A stretch of 64,000 nt of DNA from the NCBI RefSeq assembly GCF_026248685.1, contig NZ_CP111042.1:124001-188000 (forward strand), in the 5' to 3' direction. The position numbers were made by a program, and so were the translations under genes. Each line of letters starts with the position of its first letter. The first letter of the stretch is position 1. This document shows, piece by piece, positions 15,592-23,547 of the stretch. The notes beneath the pieces were generated by a model that did no database searches, was not told where the DNA came from, and worked only from the letters and a program-made list of their open reading frames with translations. The DNA is from Haladaptatus caseinilyticus. Lineage in GTDB: Archaea; Halobacteriota; Halobacteria; Halobacteriales; Haladaptataceae.

Positions 15592-15888
15592 GTGAACTCA
15601 CTCAAAAACGGCGGGCGACACGTTCAGGTTGGACTGACGACCTCCGAGGAAGCGGGCCAAATGCCGCTGCCGACCGACGAATTCGTAGCCAAAGAGACTG
15701 ATTTCCGTGGCTCGCTCGGTCTTCAACCATCACGGTACTCCGAGATGTTGGATATGATCAAGACGGGTATGCTTGACCCGACCGAACTCGTGTCGGAAAC
15801 CATCTCGATCGATGAAGTTCCAGACAAACTCGCGGCAATGAGGGACTACGATACGATGGGGATTCTCGTTTGCAGTGACTTCAGCTAG
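15592..15888 (+). pseudogene. C-terminal fragment of a zinc-type alcohol dehydrogenase
   Basis: The 98-residue frame begins with unrelated residues, then NGGRHVQVGLTTSEEAGQMP, a middle part with FRGSLGLQPSRYSEMLDMIK, and ends ISIDEVPDKLAAMRDYDTMG. This is the last third of the medium-chain dehydrogenase fold: the end of the Rossmann domain and the C-terminal return to the catalytic domain. The zinc ligands, GHE motif and GxGxxG are all missing. It is a dead fragment. It lies next to other gene fragments. Confidence 0.75.
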
Positions 15889-16387
15889 ATATTTTTCTAG
15901 CTAACAATTTTATCGCGTAGAAGAACAGTAGCGATATCTGTACCGTGTTCACTATGAGCTGTCAGAACCACTAGGTGCTGGGCAAGTAGCGTCGATTATC
16001 CGGTCTTTTGCCAGTGGGGTGATGACGTAAGCCGAGGGAGTGCCATGGTTAGATCCATTTGGGCAGCCCCATAGAACTGTTCTCTCCCAACCGGAGTTGA
16101 GATCCGCAAAATCACAGTATTATTTGTCGCTTGAAATATCGACAGTTCCCATTCCTTTTCGTGGTACCATTGACTGTGGCATGCTGAAGCGTTGTTCTCG
16201 ACAGTTTGTGACCCCAGTTCCCAACTCAATCGGGTCAATTGGGAGAGGTCAAATGGCACGACGTTGGGTAACGTCACATCATTCGAAACACCGCCCAAAT
16301 TGTCGTGAGTAGCCATATCATACAACGCGAACTGCATGGTTAAAAATGCAGTTAATAACTATCCTGAAAAATCATAGCGTATAATAA
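15889..16387. other. Intergenic stretch without a recognised gene
   Basis: Open frames exist on both strands (for example 15996-16337 minus, ending PHWQKTG), but they are antisense to each other, and none shows a family motif. The stretch is AT-richer at both ends. It probably holds decayed sequence. Confidence 0.4.
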
Positions 16388-16431
16388 CCACCGATTGGAG
16401 ACGGTTGCTACGCCCAGCCAACCGTGGTGGG
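16388..16431 (+). other. Foldable dyad element upstream of a broken zinc-finger tail
   Basis: CCACC (16388-16392) can pair with GGTGG (16426-16430), enclosing a 7-bp hairpin ACGGTTG/CAACCGT. The position, just before a SWIM-type zinc-finger tail, matches that of the larger structured element at 23455-23522. Sequence identity between them is low, so a common origin is only a suggestion. Confidence 0.35.
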
Positions 16432-16437
16432 CTTAAG

Positions 16438-16527
16438 AACTGCTTGTGGGGATGTGATTGCAATGGCCTCGGTGACTTCCCGTGCTGGCCATGCGTTTAA
16501 ACTGGACGGAAAGAACTGCCGAACTAA
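16438..16527 (+). pseudogene. Zinc-finger tail (CxC...CxxC) remnant with premature stop
   Basis: The frame reads NCLWGCDCNGLGDFPCWPCV, then TAA at 16498-16500, then TGRKELPN and a TAA at 16525-16527. The intact protein at 23544-23693 ends GLDNFPCWECVRTGRKELPN, so the TAA here replaces the Arg codon, and the rest of the frame is kept. The piece has no start codon. In haloarchaea I know this tail as the C-terminus of SWIM zinc-finger proteins. Confidence 0.7.
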
Positions 16528-16707
16528 TCACCCGCTCTCGTTTTTAATTGTATACACTGATTGACGCCCTCGTCTGTTATTGTTTGATTCACCGACGATG
16601 AATGGCTGTTGTCCAAACTCACATTCCCGTGCTAAGGATTTCGCATCCTGTCATCAGCTTCCGGAAACGAGACTTACTCAATTCTGGACGCCAAAAGCCA
16701 AGTCACT

Positions 16708-17706
16708 ATGACTTCGGAGATGACTGCCTATACAATAGAAGAATACGGCAATCCAGATGTCTTTACGGAGACAACAGTCGAGATTCCCGATCCAGAACCA
16801 GACGAAATTCGCATAGAAACTGTCGCATCGAGTGTCAACCCGGTTGATTACAAGATTCGCCGTGGGGACCTCCCCGATTTTAGCCCTAATTTCCCAGCGA
16901 TTCTTCATTGTGACGTTGCGGGAATCGTAGATTCTGTTGGCGCAAACGTAGAGCGGTTCGAAGAGGGTGACGAGGTGTATGGGATGCCTGGTGGGGCCGG
17001 CCAGCAAGGAACCCTCGCTGACTACGTTACTGGCCATGTGGACACGTTTGCTCACGCGCCAGAGACGCTACCTCTCAAGGATGCAGCCTCCCTGCCAGTC
17101 GTCGCACTCACGGCGTGGGAGATGCTCGCAGACAAGACAAAAGTCGACATTGACGATGAGGTGATCATCTATGGGGCTAGTGGTGGTGTTGGTCACATCG
17201 GCGTTCAGCTTGCACGCTGGTTCGGAGCAAACATTACCGCAACTGGATCCTCAGAGGAAAAACGTGCCCTTGCGACTAAACTCGGAGCCGATGCGACAGT
17301 GGACTACACGTCGACCGATGTCGGGACATATGTGAACGATCATGCTAACGATCATGGATTTGACATCGTGTTCGATCCTATCGGAGACGACCATCTTCAA
17401 ACAGCCTTCGAAGCGGTTCGTCCGTTTGGGACCGTTGTAACCACCGAATCGAGTTCAACGCAGGACCTCTCGGCGATGCATGCAAATTCGCTCGAACTAG
17501 GGGTAGTATTAGTCATCCTCCCGGTATTGCTGGGCAAACATCAGAGCCACATCGGTGAAGAACTCGAGACCATCGCGACACTTGTCGATGATGGTGCCGT
17601 CGAACCCCATATTGACGAACGATTCACTTTCGAACAAGTAGCGGCCGCACACCGTCGAGCAGAAAAAGGGAATTTCACTGGAAAACTACTGCTCGTTAAC
17701 GACTGA
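16708..17706 (+). CDS. Zinc-independent medium-chain NADP(H) oxidoreductase (quinone-reductase-like)
   Basis: A 332-residue protein. The catalytic GroES-like domain starts MTSEMTAYTIEEYGNPDVF and contains SVNPVDYKIRRGDLPDF. The Rossmann domain has the fingerprint YGASGGVGHIGVQLARWFGA (about residues 155-174), then GSSEEKRALATKLGAD. Zinc ligands are absent, as in quinone oxidoreductases and related NADPH-dependent enone reductases. ATGs at 16708 and 16720 are both possible starts. It is a single gene, unrelated to its broken neighbours. Confidence 0.9.
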   Translation: MTSEMTAYTIEEYGNPDVFTETTVEIPDPEPDEIRIETVASSVNPVDYKIRRGDLPDFSPNFPAILHCDVAGIVDSVGANVERFEEGDEVYGMPGGAGQQGTLADYVTGHVDTFAHAPETLPLKDAASLPVVALTAWEMLADKTKVDIDDEVIIYGASGGVGHIGVQLARWFGANITATGSSEEKRALATKLGADATVDYTSTDVGTYVNDHANDHGFDIVFDPIGDDHLQTAFEAVRPFGTVVTTESSSTQDLSAMHANSLELGVVLVILPVLLGKHQSHIGEELETIATLVDDGAVEPHIDERFTFEQVAAAHRRAEKGNFTGKLLLVND

Positions 17707-17768
17707 ACCACTGTCTCAACTATTTTCTCGCCCATATCAATCCGTTCGAAGCATCGACTAACATTTTA

Positions 17769-18035
17769 TACCGAGCCCAACGACAGGCAGGCGTCACGAA
17801 GTACGACCCTGCAACAGAGGCAATCACAATCGCGCTGACCTGGAAGGCTTACCAGTAACACGGATGGGAGCAATTCAGTTCCACAGTCCGGCACGAACTC
17901 ATTCACGCCTGGCAGTACCACGAGTTCGGCGACGCGGATCACGGGACAACATTCACCCGTTGGGGTCTGGATGACAGTCCCACGGACTGTTACACTCCCA
18001 ACGTCTGTTCTACTGGTCGGGAACGGACAGTCTAG
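17769..18035 (+). pseudogene. SprT-family zinc metalloprotease remnant with in-frame stop
   Basis: The frame reads YRAQRQAGVTKYDP, then EAITIALTWKAYQ, TAA at 17856-17858, then HGWEQFSSTVRHELIHAWQY, HEFGDADHGTTFTRW and a TAG at 18033-18035. HELIH is the HExxH zinc site and the later DADHG gives the third ligand region, as in SprT/Spartan-type proteases. The N-terminus has no start codon, and the zinc-ribbon C-terminus is missing. It is clearly inactive. The rest of 17707-18320 contains no recognisable gene; it includes a C-rich patch near 18145-18230. Confidence 0.78.
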
Positions 18036-18320
18036 AGTTTGGACAAAGCAACTCTGGGTTGGCTGCGCTTATCCCCCGTGGACAGTCTCACAGTGCTTTA
18101 CTACTCCACTCGCACATTCATTGAAACCTTGGTATCTCGTCTAGGGGCACCCCCAGTATAGCACCCAACTCTGCGTGAATCCAGTGGGCACCCCAACCAA
18201 TGCATCCACTGGCACTCCCACTATCGTCGCTCGTTGCGTTTCTTCGGCCTGTCTCGATAGAGGGACTGTCGGAACTCGCTGCTCTTGGTGATTGTCCTGT
18301 GCTGTCTCACAGCCAGAAAG

Positions 18321-18641
18321 TCATTCCGCTGGTTTTATATCGTTGATCTGAAGTGAATACTGCTCGGGCAACTCATCAATCTTCACTCGAATCTTCAGCA
18401 CTCGCTCTTGGACTGCCAATTCCTCCATCACCACAACCTGCGACCGCTTGAACGACGCATTTCCTGTTTTGATCTCACAGTAATATCTCGCTAGCACACG
18501 CCCGTCCCACCCATCTTTCGCCCGAACGATACAGTCGGGTGTCCACCGCTTTTCTCCATTTGGATGGTTAACTGAGATCGGCGCGCCTCTCTCGATCTCG
18601 AGGGCTAGCCCAAACTCTAGCTCACCATCATCGAATTCCAT
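18321..18641 (-). CDS. Hypothetical protein, possibly nuclease-like
   Basis: A 106-residue protein from the ATG at 18641 (MEFDDGELEFGLALEIERGA). Conserved-looking parts are WTPDCIVRAKDGWDGR and ARYYCEIKTGNASFKRSQ. The E-x-K in CEIKTG after an upstream Asp resembles a PD-(D/E)xK nuclease core, but the evidence is thin. The C-terminal half is acidic and amphipathic. It is convergent with the ThyX remnant's junk extension, and its 5' region is very AT-rich. No experimentally known relative is recognised. Confidence 0.55.
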   Translation of the reverse strand: MEFDDGELEFGLALEIERGAPISVNHPNGEKRWTPDCIVRAKDGWDGRVLARYYCEIKTGNASFKRSQVVVMEELAVQERVLKIRVKIDELPEQYSLQINDIKPAE

Positions 18642-18652
18642 ATACAATAAAA

Positions 18653-19096
18653 CTATTTTACTAACAGAAAATATAATATTGTATTTATAAGAGTGTAAAA
18701 TATATCTATACAAATCAATCTATTGAAGTGTGAGTCTCGTGCTTCCCACTGACTATCGGCTGCTGCCTGCATATCAGCGACGTGCATCAGCATCCGGACG
18801 TTCAGTGCCATCACGAGATTGACTTTCGTCCCGATCGGCAACACGAATCGAGCATCTTCTGGTGGCATTCCAAGCTCAAGCAATTCCTGATAGTCTTCGA
18901 CTGAACTGCGAACGGATCGCCGGAATAGCTCTTCTCGCTTTGCAACCATCTCCTCATCGACCGTCCCCCCTTCTGATTGCGCCCAATCCAGTTCGCATCC
19001 GTCGCTGAGGGTGGTGTAACAACCATCGTTCCGGCTTCCACGTCGGTCAAATCGACCGGAACGCACGATGAACGGAATAAACGAATTAACTCTCAT
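18653..19096 (-). pseudogene. ThyX (FAD-dependent thymidylate synthase) fragment
   Basis: Residues about 56-120 of this frame match the C-terminal half of ThyX: SVRSSVEDYQELLELGMPPE, DARFVLPIGTKVNLVMALNV and RMLMHVADMQAAADSQWEAR. The ARxxLP and NxR segments bind dUMP and flavin in the active enzyme. The N-terminal half with the RHRxxS motif is missing and is replaced by unrelated sequence, and the last 25 residues are an AT-rich extension. It is therefore a dead internal fragment, and an intact thyX presumably exists elsewhere. Confidence 0.75.
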
Positions 19097-19137
19097 TTGT
19101 ACCGAATCTCTTTCTATTGCTGCAACGATTACAGGAT

Positions 19138-19818
19138 ATGTTCACCGAGCTGGCTTCAAACATATTCGTTCTCTCAGAACCGTTATCATTTTACGGGCTC
19201 CAGATCGGTCGGAATATGGTTGTTGTTCGACTTCCGAATGGTGAGCTATTCGTAAACTCACCAGCATCATTGACCGAAGACAGAATTGCGGCACTGAACG
19301 ATCTCGGGACAGTGAGGTATGTGACACCATCGAGTAAACTCCACGGTCATCTCCACATGAAAGACTACAAATATACATTTCCAGACGCGAAGTTATTCGC
19401 TGCACCTGGCCTTGATCGTCGCCGCACAGACCTTGTATTCGATGGTCTTCTTGGCAGCACCCCTGACGAACGCTGGAGTGATGTCATCGACCAGACGGCG
19501 TTCCTTGGCGCCTTTTGGATTACCGAAATCGAATTCTTTCATCGACCAAGTAAGACACTGATCATCGGTGATATCTGCTACAATCTCGGTCCGAAAACGC
19601 CGCTCAAAACAAGGCTTGCCACACAGCTTCTCGGCATGTATGGTGATCTATCTGTCCCCCTTGATCTTCGGCACATGATGAAAAACGAGGCCGCAGCACG
19701 CCACTCAATCGACCAGATCCTTGAGTGGGACTTCGAACGAGTCATTGTCGGCCACGGTAGCGTTGTCGAGCACAATCCAAAGCGAAGGTTTCGTGAGGCG
19801 TTCGATTGGCTATATTGA
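19138..19818 (+). CDS. DUF4336 protein (metallo-beta-lactamase-like fold)
   Basis: A 226-residue protein from the ATG at 19138 (MFTELASNIFVLSEPLSFYG). DUF4336 features are visible: VRYVTPSSKLHGHLHMKDYK, FPDAKLFAAPGL, and a late DFERVIVGHGSVVE with a His-Gly pair. The family looks like a metallo-beta-lactamase relative with altered metal ligands and has no established reaction. It is divergent from the ThyX fragment and not in an operon. Confidence 0.8.
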   Translation: MFTELASNIFVLSEPLSFYGLQIGRNMVVVRLPNGELFVNSPASLTEDRIAALNDLGTVRYVTPSSKLHGHLHMKDYKYTFPDAKLFAAPGLDRRRTDLVFDGLLGSTPDERWSDVIDQTAFLGAFWITEIEFFHRPSKTLIIGDICYNLGPKTPLKTRLATQLLGMYGDLSVPLDLRHMMKNEAAARHSIDQILEWDFERVIVGHGSVVEHNPKRRFREAFDWLY

Positions 19819-20121
19819 CCGAGTAAATTCGAATTCTGCATGATGTTTGGCCTCTAATATCGCCAGCTTGCTCAATGTCGATCTCCGGGGTTGAATTGGG
19901 TAATAGAGACATGACTGGATCAGTTGTCTTTCCCTACTCGGGCACACTATGGCACGCGTTTGAGCAGGAAGGAGGGGTGGCGAGGAGAGGGCGTGTGGAT
20001 CGGGAGTGATGGTGCCAGACCCACGCGAGACCCATTCAGGGTGTCAGAGGCAACCGCGCCACATCTACCGGCTTAGTGGGATTCGATAAATGCTTTGTGC
20101 TATTGTTAAAAGATAAGACAG
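19819..20121. other. Intergenic, no gene seen
   Basis: About 300 bases between convergent genes. The part near 19960-20080 is more GC-rich than its surroundings (GAGGAGAGGGCGTGTGG-like), suggesting leftover coding sequence, but no frame or motif can be recognised. Confidence 0.4.
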
Positions 20122-20997
20122 TCAAATTTCCTTTGAGAACGACCGAGTATGGTCAGCTATCACCGTGTCGAGTGCTGCTGTGACTGCATCAACATCCTCG
20201 ATATCGTCACGATCACACCGGAGGTTCTGACGCCACCATCCCTTTCGGTGAATCACCAGTGCCTCGTCGCTGAGTGAATAGCCCGTGAGCCCAGTCCACG
20301 GTCGGAACCGATGCAGCATCGGTCGATCAACAACGAGGCCAGCATCGGTAACACGAAACGTCCGTGGGTTCGCTGCGCCTGCAAGCGGTGCCCAGAGCAC
20401 CATTAGCAAGTAGAGATCTCCGGCCCACTCGACGCCAAACACAACCTGCGCAATGATACCAGCACTACCACCGATAATCGCGATAATCATCGTACCAATT
20501 GCAATCCACCGCCACCGTTGTGGCCATCGTCCTTCCCACGCTGTGATCTCAGTCGTCCCTGCAAGCGCAGCAGTTGTGTATCTATTTCGGCTCATCGTGA
20601 CAAGAGGCAGACCCGTAAACATCCCACCGATCATTGTCACCATTGCAAGTACAACTGCAATACTGGGTGGCGAAATACCGATTCCTGCTGCTGCAAAAAC
20701 ACCGACAAAGGGGATAAATGGAACCGCAACGAGTAGCCAAATCATGTTGTGGCGACCAAGCCGAACTGCGAGTCCAGGTGTGTGAGAAATCAGCCACCCA
20801 GCAATGATTCCCAAGAGGGTGACAGAAACGAGAAAACTGACGTACAGGGTGGCACCGTCCGCACTCACCGTTGAAATCCCCAGAATGGCTATCGGGGTGA
20901 GGAGGATGGCAACGTAGAGACCAGCGACGAACGCATACAACGTATCGGGGCGTTCACCGTTCGATAGATCACCCCGAGATTCAGTACGTGTCGCCAT
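20122..20997 (-). CDS. Hypothetical membrane protein
   Basis: About 291 residues from the ATG at 20997 (MATRTESRGDLSNGERPDTL). Six hydrophobic segments come in two sets of three: YAFVAGLYVAILLTPIAILG, LYVSFLVSVTLLGIIAGWLI and others, then a second set near WIAIGTMIIAIIGGSAGIIA. The C-terminal cytosolic part (VDRPMLHRFRPWTGLTGYSL) resembles a PH-like domain found in haloarchaeal membrane proteins. No precise family is recognised. An upstream extension of the frame exists, but it is poor in haloarchaeal character and was not used. The next feature upstream is tRNA-Thr. Confidence 0.75.
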   Translation of the reverse strand: MATRTESRGDLSNGERPDTLYAFVAGLYVAILLTPIAILGISTVSADGATLYVSFLVSVTLLGIIAGWLISHTPGLAVRLGRHNMIWLLVAVPFIPFVGVFAAAGIGISPPSIAVVLAMVTMIGGMFTGLPLVTMSRNRYTTAALAGTTEITAWEGRWPQRWRWIAIGTMIIAIIGGSAGIIAQVVFGVEWAGDLYLLMVLWAPLAGAANPRTFRVTDAGLVVDRPMLHRFRPWTGLTGYSLSDEALVIHRKGWWRQNLRCDRDDIEDVDAVTAALDTVIADHTRSFSKEI

Positions 20998-21176
20998 ACT
21001 CACTAGTTCCTCGCAGTTGTTGAAAATACTACCGGACGAATGAGTCCACGCTGGTCTTTTTGTCTTTTCTAAGAATTTAAGGGGTTGAAATGTACTTTCA
21101 TTAGTAGCGCATACTAACTTCTGAGAATCTTCTTGAAGATCCTCTCTTACATGCTCCATTCAAACTCTGTAGCGAA

Positions 21177-21250
21177 AGCCTTAGGAGAGATTTGAACTCT
21201 CGGCCGACTCCTTACAAAGGAGTTGCTCTGCCAGCCTGAGCTACCAAGGC
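21177..21250 (-). tRNA. tRNA-Thr (anticodon TGT)
   Basis: On the minus strand a full cloverleaf folds: acceptor GCCTTGG/CTAAGGC, D-stem GCTC/GAGC, anticodon stem ACTCC/GGAGT around TTTGTAA (anticodon TGT), variable CGGCC, and T-stem GAGAG/CTCTC with loop TTCAAAT. The discriminator base is T, and CCA is not encoded. It has 74 bases and no intron. Confidence 0.95.
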
Positions 21251-21330
21251 ACTCTCAAAATAAGTCATCTTCGGCAAAGGATTTTCGTTTCACATCTCAA
21301 AACCAAGAGGCTAGAACTTGCTTGGTTACC

Positions 21331-22407
21331 TTACTTTATCGGAAACCGCAGTAGTGCTCCAACACCACTGAAGGCAGTCACGAACTGGGATCCACGTTCG
21401 GTATCACTGTTTATCACATATCCGTTGCCACCCTGCTGTTCGACAGCTGTTTCCAACTCTTCTCGTTGGTCTCGCGGTACTGTCGATGCAATAAGTATCG
21501 ACTCAACCGCTCCGAAGTCGGTCGCTCGCTCTACCTCTTCGGCACCATATGCAACCAGATCGCCATTTCGAAGCCGCGAATAGAACTCATCAAGGTGCTT
21601 GCGTCCTTCTCGCTGTTCGGCGTCGAGCAGTTGCTCATCCGCTTTCTCGACAAGCTGGTCCAACCCTTGCACAGTTGCATACTCAACCGAGTACGTTCCG
21701 AGCAGCCGATTGCGCAACCGATGGTCAAGGTAGCTGTCCGAGACGAACTGCTTTGCCGTCGCGAGCGTTCCCCCAACGACAAGGCCGGTAACCGTGCCCT
21801 CGTTACCGGTAAACGCATCGGTGGCGATATCTCCGACTTGCTGGAAGAACTCGTGGACTTGCCGTTCGCGGTCGCGCTCGAACCGCTGTGCAGACTGACC
21901 ACCCGCCCGCGACTTCCCCATTACTTGGCTTTCGAACGTCTGTATCGGGATGATCCGTTCTCCAACAAGTCGTCCGATGGCAGCGCCACCACGTTCGATG
22001 ACGATGAGTCCAAAGGTCTCATTCGGCGTCACTGCTTCAATCAGCGGTGTGAGATCAAAGTGATCGTCACATCGGTACGTCGACTCGGCCACTGGAGTCA
22101 GCAAGTCATCGAAGGCAGTCGAGATTAACTCACCCTCAACGACACCTGCATAGACCACGAGTCCATTCTCTGGTGTCCTTTCGTATCGACGGAGGATCCG
22201 CTGGACACGCTTGAGTGCTTGCTGAACGTGGTCTTGTGTCTGGTCGGATTTGATATTCTCAGCACTCGCGTATTCCTGGGCGATTCGTTCTCGAATTGAA
22301 CCCAACGATTTGCCGTTGGGAACGGTAACGGTGACGAGCTCAGTACCGTCGCCGGTGAGTGACTCAAGTTGGTCGATCTGGTCGCGAAGATCGTATGGTT
22401 GTGACAT
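21331..22407 (-). CDS. Divergent aRF1-like peptide chain release factor paralogue
   Basis: A 358-residue protein with all three eRF1/aRF1 signatures: NIKS (residues 51-54), YxCxxxF as YRCDDHF (111-117) and GGQ in GKSRAGGQSAQRFERDR (169-171). Its C-terminus ends GVGALLRFPIK, like normal aRF1 (GGIGAILRYP). It is about 55 residues shorter than standard haloarchaeal aRF1, with the loss in domain 3 (the minidomain). NIKS and YxCxxxF read stop codons and GGQ triggers hydrolysis, so it could terminate translation or rescue stalled ribosomes. Vms1-like proteins are related but lack NIKS. It is monocistronic, next to tRNA-Thr. Confidence 0.82.
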   Translation of the reverse strand: MSQPYDLRDQIDQLESLTGDGTELVTVTVPNGKSLGSIRERIAQEYASAENIKSDQTQDHVQQALKRVQRILRRYERTPENGLVVYAGVVEGELISTAFDDLLTPVAESTYRCDDHFDLTPLIEAVTPNETFGLIVIERGGAAIGRLVGERIIPIQTFESQVMGKSRAGGQSAQRFERDRERQVHEFFQQVGDIATDAFTGNEGTVTGLVVGGTLATAKQFVSDSYLDHRLRNRLLGTYSVEYATVQGLDQLVEKADEQLLDAEQREGRKHLDEFYSRLRNGDLVAYGAEEVERATDFGAVESILIASTVPRDQREELETAVEQQGGNGYVINSDTERGSQFVTAFSGVGALLRFPIK

Positions 22408-22588
22408 TGTATACTGGTGGCTTATGAGTAGTTGATTGGCGATCCCGTGAGGCCGACCTAACGACCCCTGCCACCAGCTATGAAAACAGAGAGATGCCGC
22501 TCATCGACTGCAAGACCGTACTGATGCACGAATGTGAGCGGTGCATATCATAACACAGGAACCGCTCAGCTAAAAGAATTCTGGAGAG

Positions 22589-23023
22589 TTACGCCTCTGT
22601 ATCGACTGGCACCCGCTCGAATCCCATTGTCGAAAAATCACTGTCGAAGGCGAATAGATGCTCTATCTCGTGCTCTCGAGCAAGCACCGCACTCGTCTGA
22701 TCGATAAACGAAATTTGCTGGTCGTCGAAACGCTCGAACTCTTCACAAGCTGAATCAAACGTCTGTTTACCTACTGGGAGGATATTGAACGTCTTCGACT
22801 GCCGAACCGTCGAAAGCGCTTCAACAGCTGCTGTGTGTCCAATCTGGTACAGCATGAGTGTCGCAAACTCTGAAAGCACATACCGACTGGTGAACACCGG
22901 TCCATATTCACCCGATTCCATCCCATCGAAGACTGCATTCGCTGCGTCGTGATTCACATCATCCTTATCAAAGGCAGCGTACAATCCACCAGTATCCACG
23001 AACAGCGGCAGTGGACGACTCAT
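22589..23023 (-). CDS. PIN-domain (VapC-like) RNase toxin
   Basis: A 144-residue PIN domain with acidic residues in the expected places: Asp10 in LFVDTGGLYAAF, Glu52 in VLSEFATLML, Asp108 in SFIDQTSAVLA, and Asp127/Asp129 in FAFDSDFSTMGF. PIN proteins cleave RNA with Mg2+. Its ATG overlaps the stop of the upstream winged-helix gene by four bases (ATGA at 23020-23023), a strong sign of a toxin-antitoxin pair or of a co-regulated ribonuclease. Confidence 0.87.
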   Translation of the reverse strand: MSRPLPLFVDTGGLYAAFDKDDVNHDAANAVFDGMESGEYGPVFTSRYVLSEFATLMLYQIGHTAAVEALSTVRQSKTFNILPVGKQTFDSACEEFERFDDQQISFIDQTSAVLAREHEIEHLFAFDSDFSTMGFERVPVDTEA

Positions 23024-23373
23024 TCTGAACCCTTCCCATAGAGGATATCATCCACGTGCTCAGACGCATCAGTGGGCTCTCCAGAGCTGTAGGTCGTCCG
23101 TGAAAAGACTGGGTCACTCGGATCAACCTCATTCACCGAATCCTCATCGACTAGCCACCACACGACTCTTCCAGCAGTCTGGCGACTCTTCACTCGACCC
23201 TGATCCTCGAGTTGCCCAAGCTTCCGCCGGGCTGTCTCTCGTGAACACTCAAGGGCATCGGCAACATCACCGGAGGTCACCACTGGTCCCTCCACTTCCT
23301 CGAAGATAGCGAGTACGTCGGCGAGCGTCACCGTCTCGACGTACCGCCCAGAATCATTGCGATCTTTGGACAT
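23020..23373 (-). CDS. Winged-helix DNA-binding protein, likely antitoxin/repressor of the PIN gene
   Basis: A 117-residue protein starting MSKDRNDSGRYVETVTLADV. The winged helix covers residues 15-75 (VVTSGDVADALECSRETARR as the helix-turn-helix, then GRVVWWLV as the wing). The C-terminal 40 residues (TTYSSGEPTDASEHVDDILY) are acidic and could bind the PIN partner. The gene overlaps the PIN gene by four bases. Its promoter region and first ten codons are duplicated at 62222-62251, where the rest of the gene is missing. Confidence 0.85.
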   Translation of the reverse strand: MSKDRNDSGRYVETVTLADVLAIFEEVEGPVVTSGDVADALECSRETARRKLGQLEDQGRVKSRQTAGRVVWWLVDEDSVNEVDPSDPVFSRTTYSSGEPTDASEHVDDILYGKGSE

Positions 23374-23547
23374 ACTCTACAGTACACACTACCGAAGTAT
23401 AGTCCTGTTGGTGTATGCCATGTGGTGAATACCAACCTTTATGGCCATATGGCGGGAAGACCGGTGCCCTCGGGCGTGTGTAGAAACGCGCCGGGTGTTG
23501 TAGCACCCGGCACCGGTCTTCCAAATACCACGGCTAGAAGACCATGT
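23342..23547. repeat. Long intergenic direct repeat, copy A
   Basis: This segment, from the tenth codon of the winged-helix gene (minus) to the start codon of the small zinc-finger gene (plus), is repeated at 62222-62410. Shared blocks include ACAGTACACACTACCGAAGT, ATGTGGTGAATAC, GCCCTCGGGCGTGTGTAGAA, GCACCCGGCAC and AGAAGACCATG. The copies differ by substitutions and a 12-base indel near 23440. Both end at an ATG on the plus strand. Confidence 0.85.
23455..23522 (+). ncRNA. Putative three-way-junction structured RNA, copy A
   Basis: A perfect 12-bp outer stem GGAAGACCGGTG (23455-23466) with CACCGGTCTTCC (23511-23522) encloses a weak GCGT/ACGC hairpin (23474-23489) and a strong 7-bp hairpin CCGGGTG-TTGTAG-CACCCGG (23491-23510). 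The copy at 62 kb keeps the strong hairpin with 10 bp and a changed loop (TTACAG). It lies 22 bases before the ATG of a small zinc-finger gene. It could be an RNA element in that gene's leader, a protein-binding DNA palindrome or a small RNA. The strand is a guess. Confidence 0.5.

Noticed and set aside
14720-15601. 293-codon minus-strand frame covering the small membrane protein
   Set aside because: The upstream 167 codons are antisense to the amphi-Trp gene; only the part from the ATG at 15100 is protein-like.
15996-16337. 113-codon minus-strand frame ending PHWQKTG
   Set aside because: A plus-strand frame of similar length overlaps it, and neither has a recognisable motif or good composition. 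Left as intergenic.
18140-18235. Repeated GGCACCCC-like patches, possible CRISPR or tandem repeat
   Set aside because: Only two or three short, unevenly spaced matches; no regular spacer-repeat structure. No CRISPR array was found in the window.
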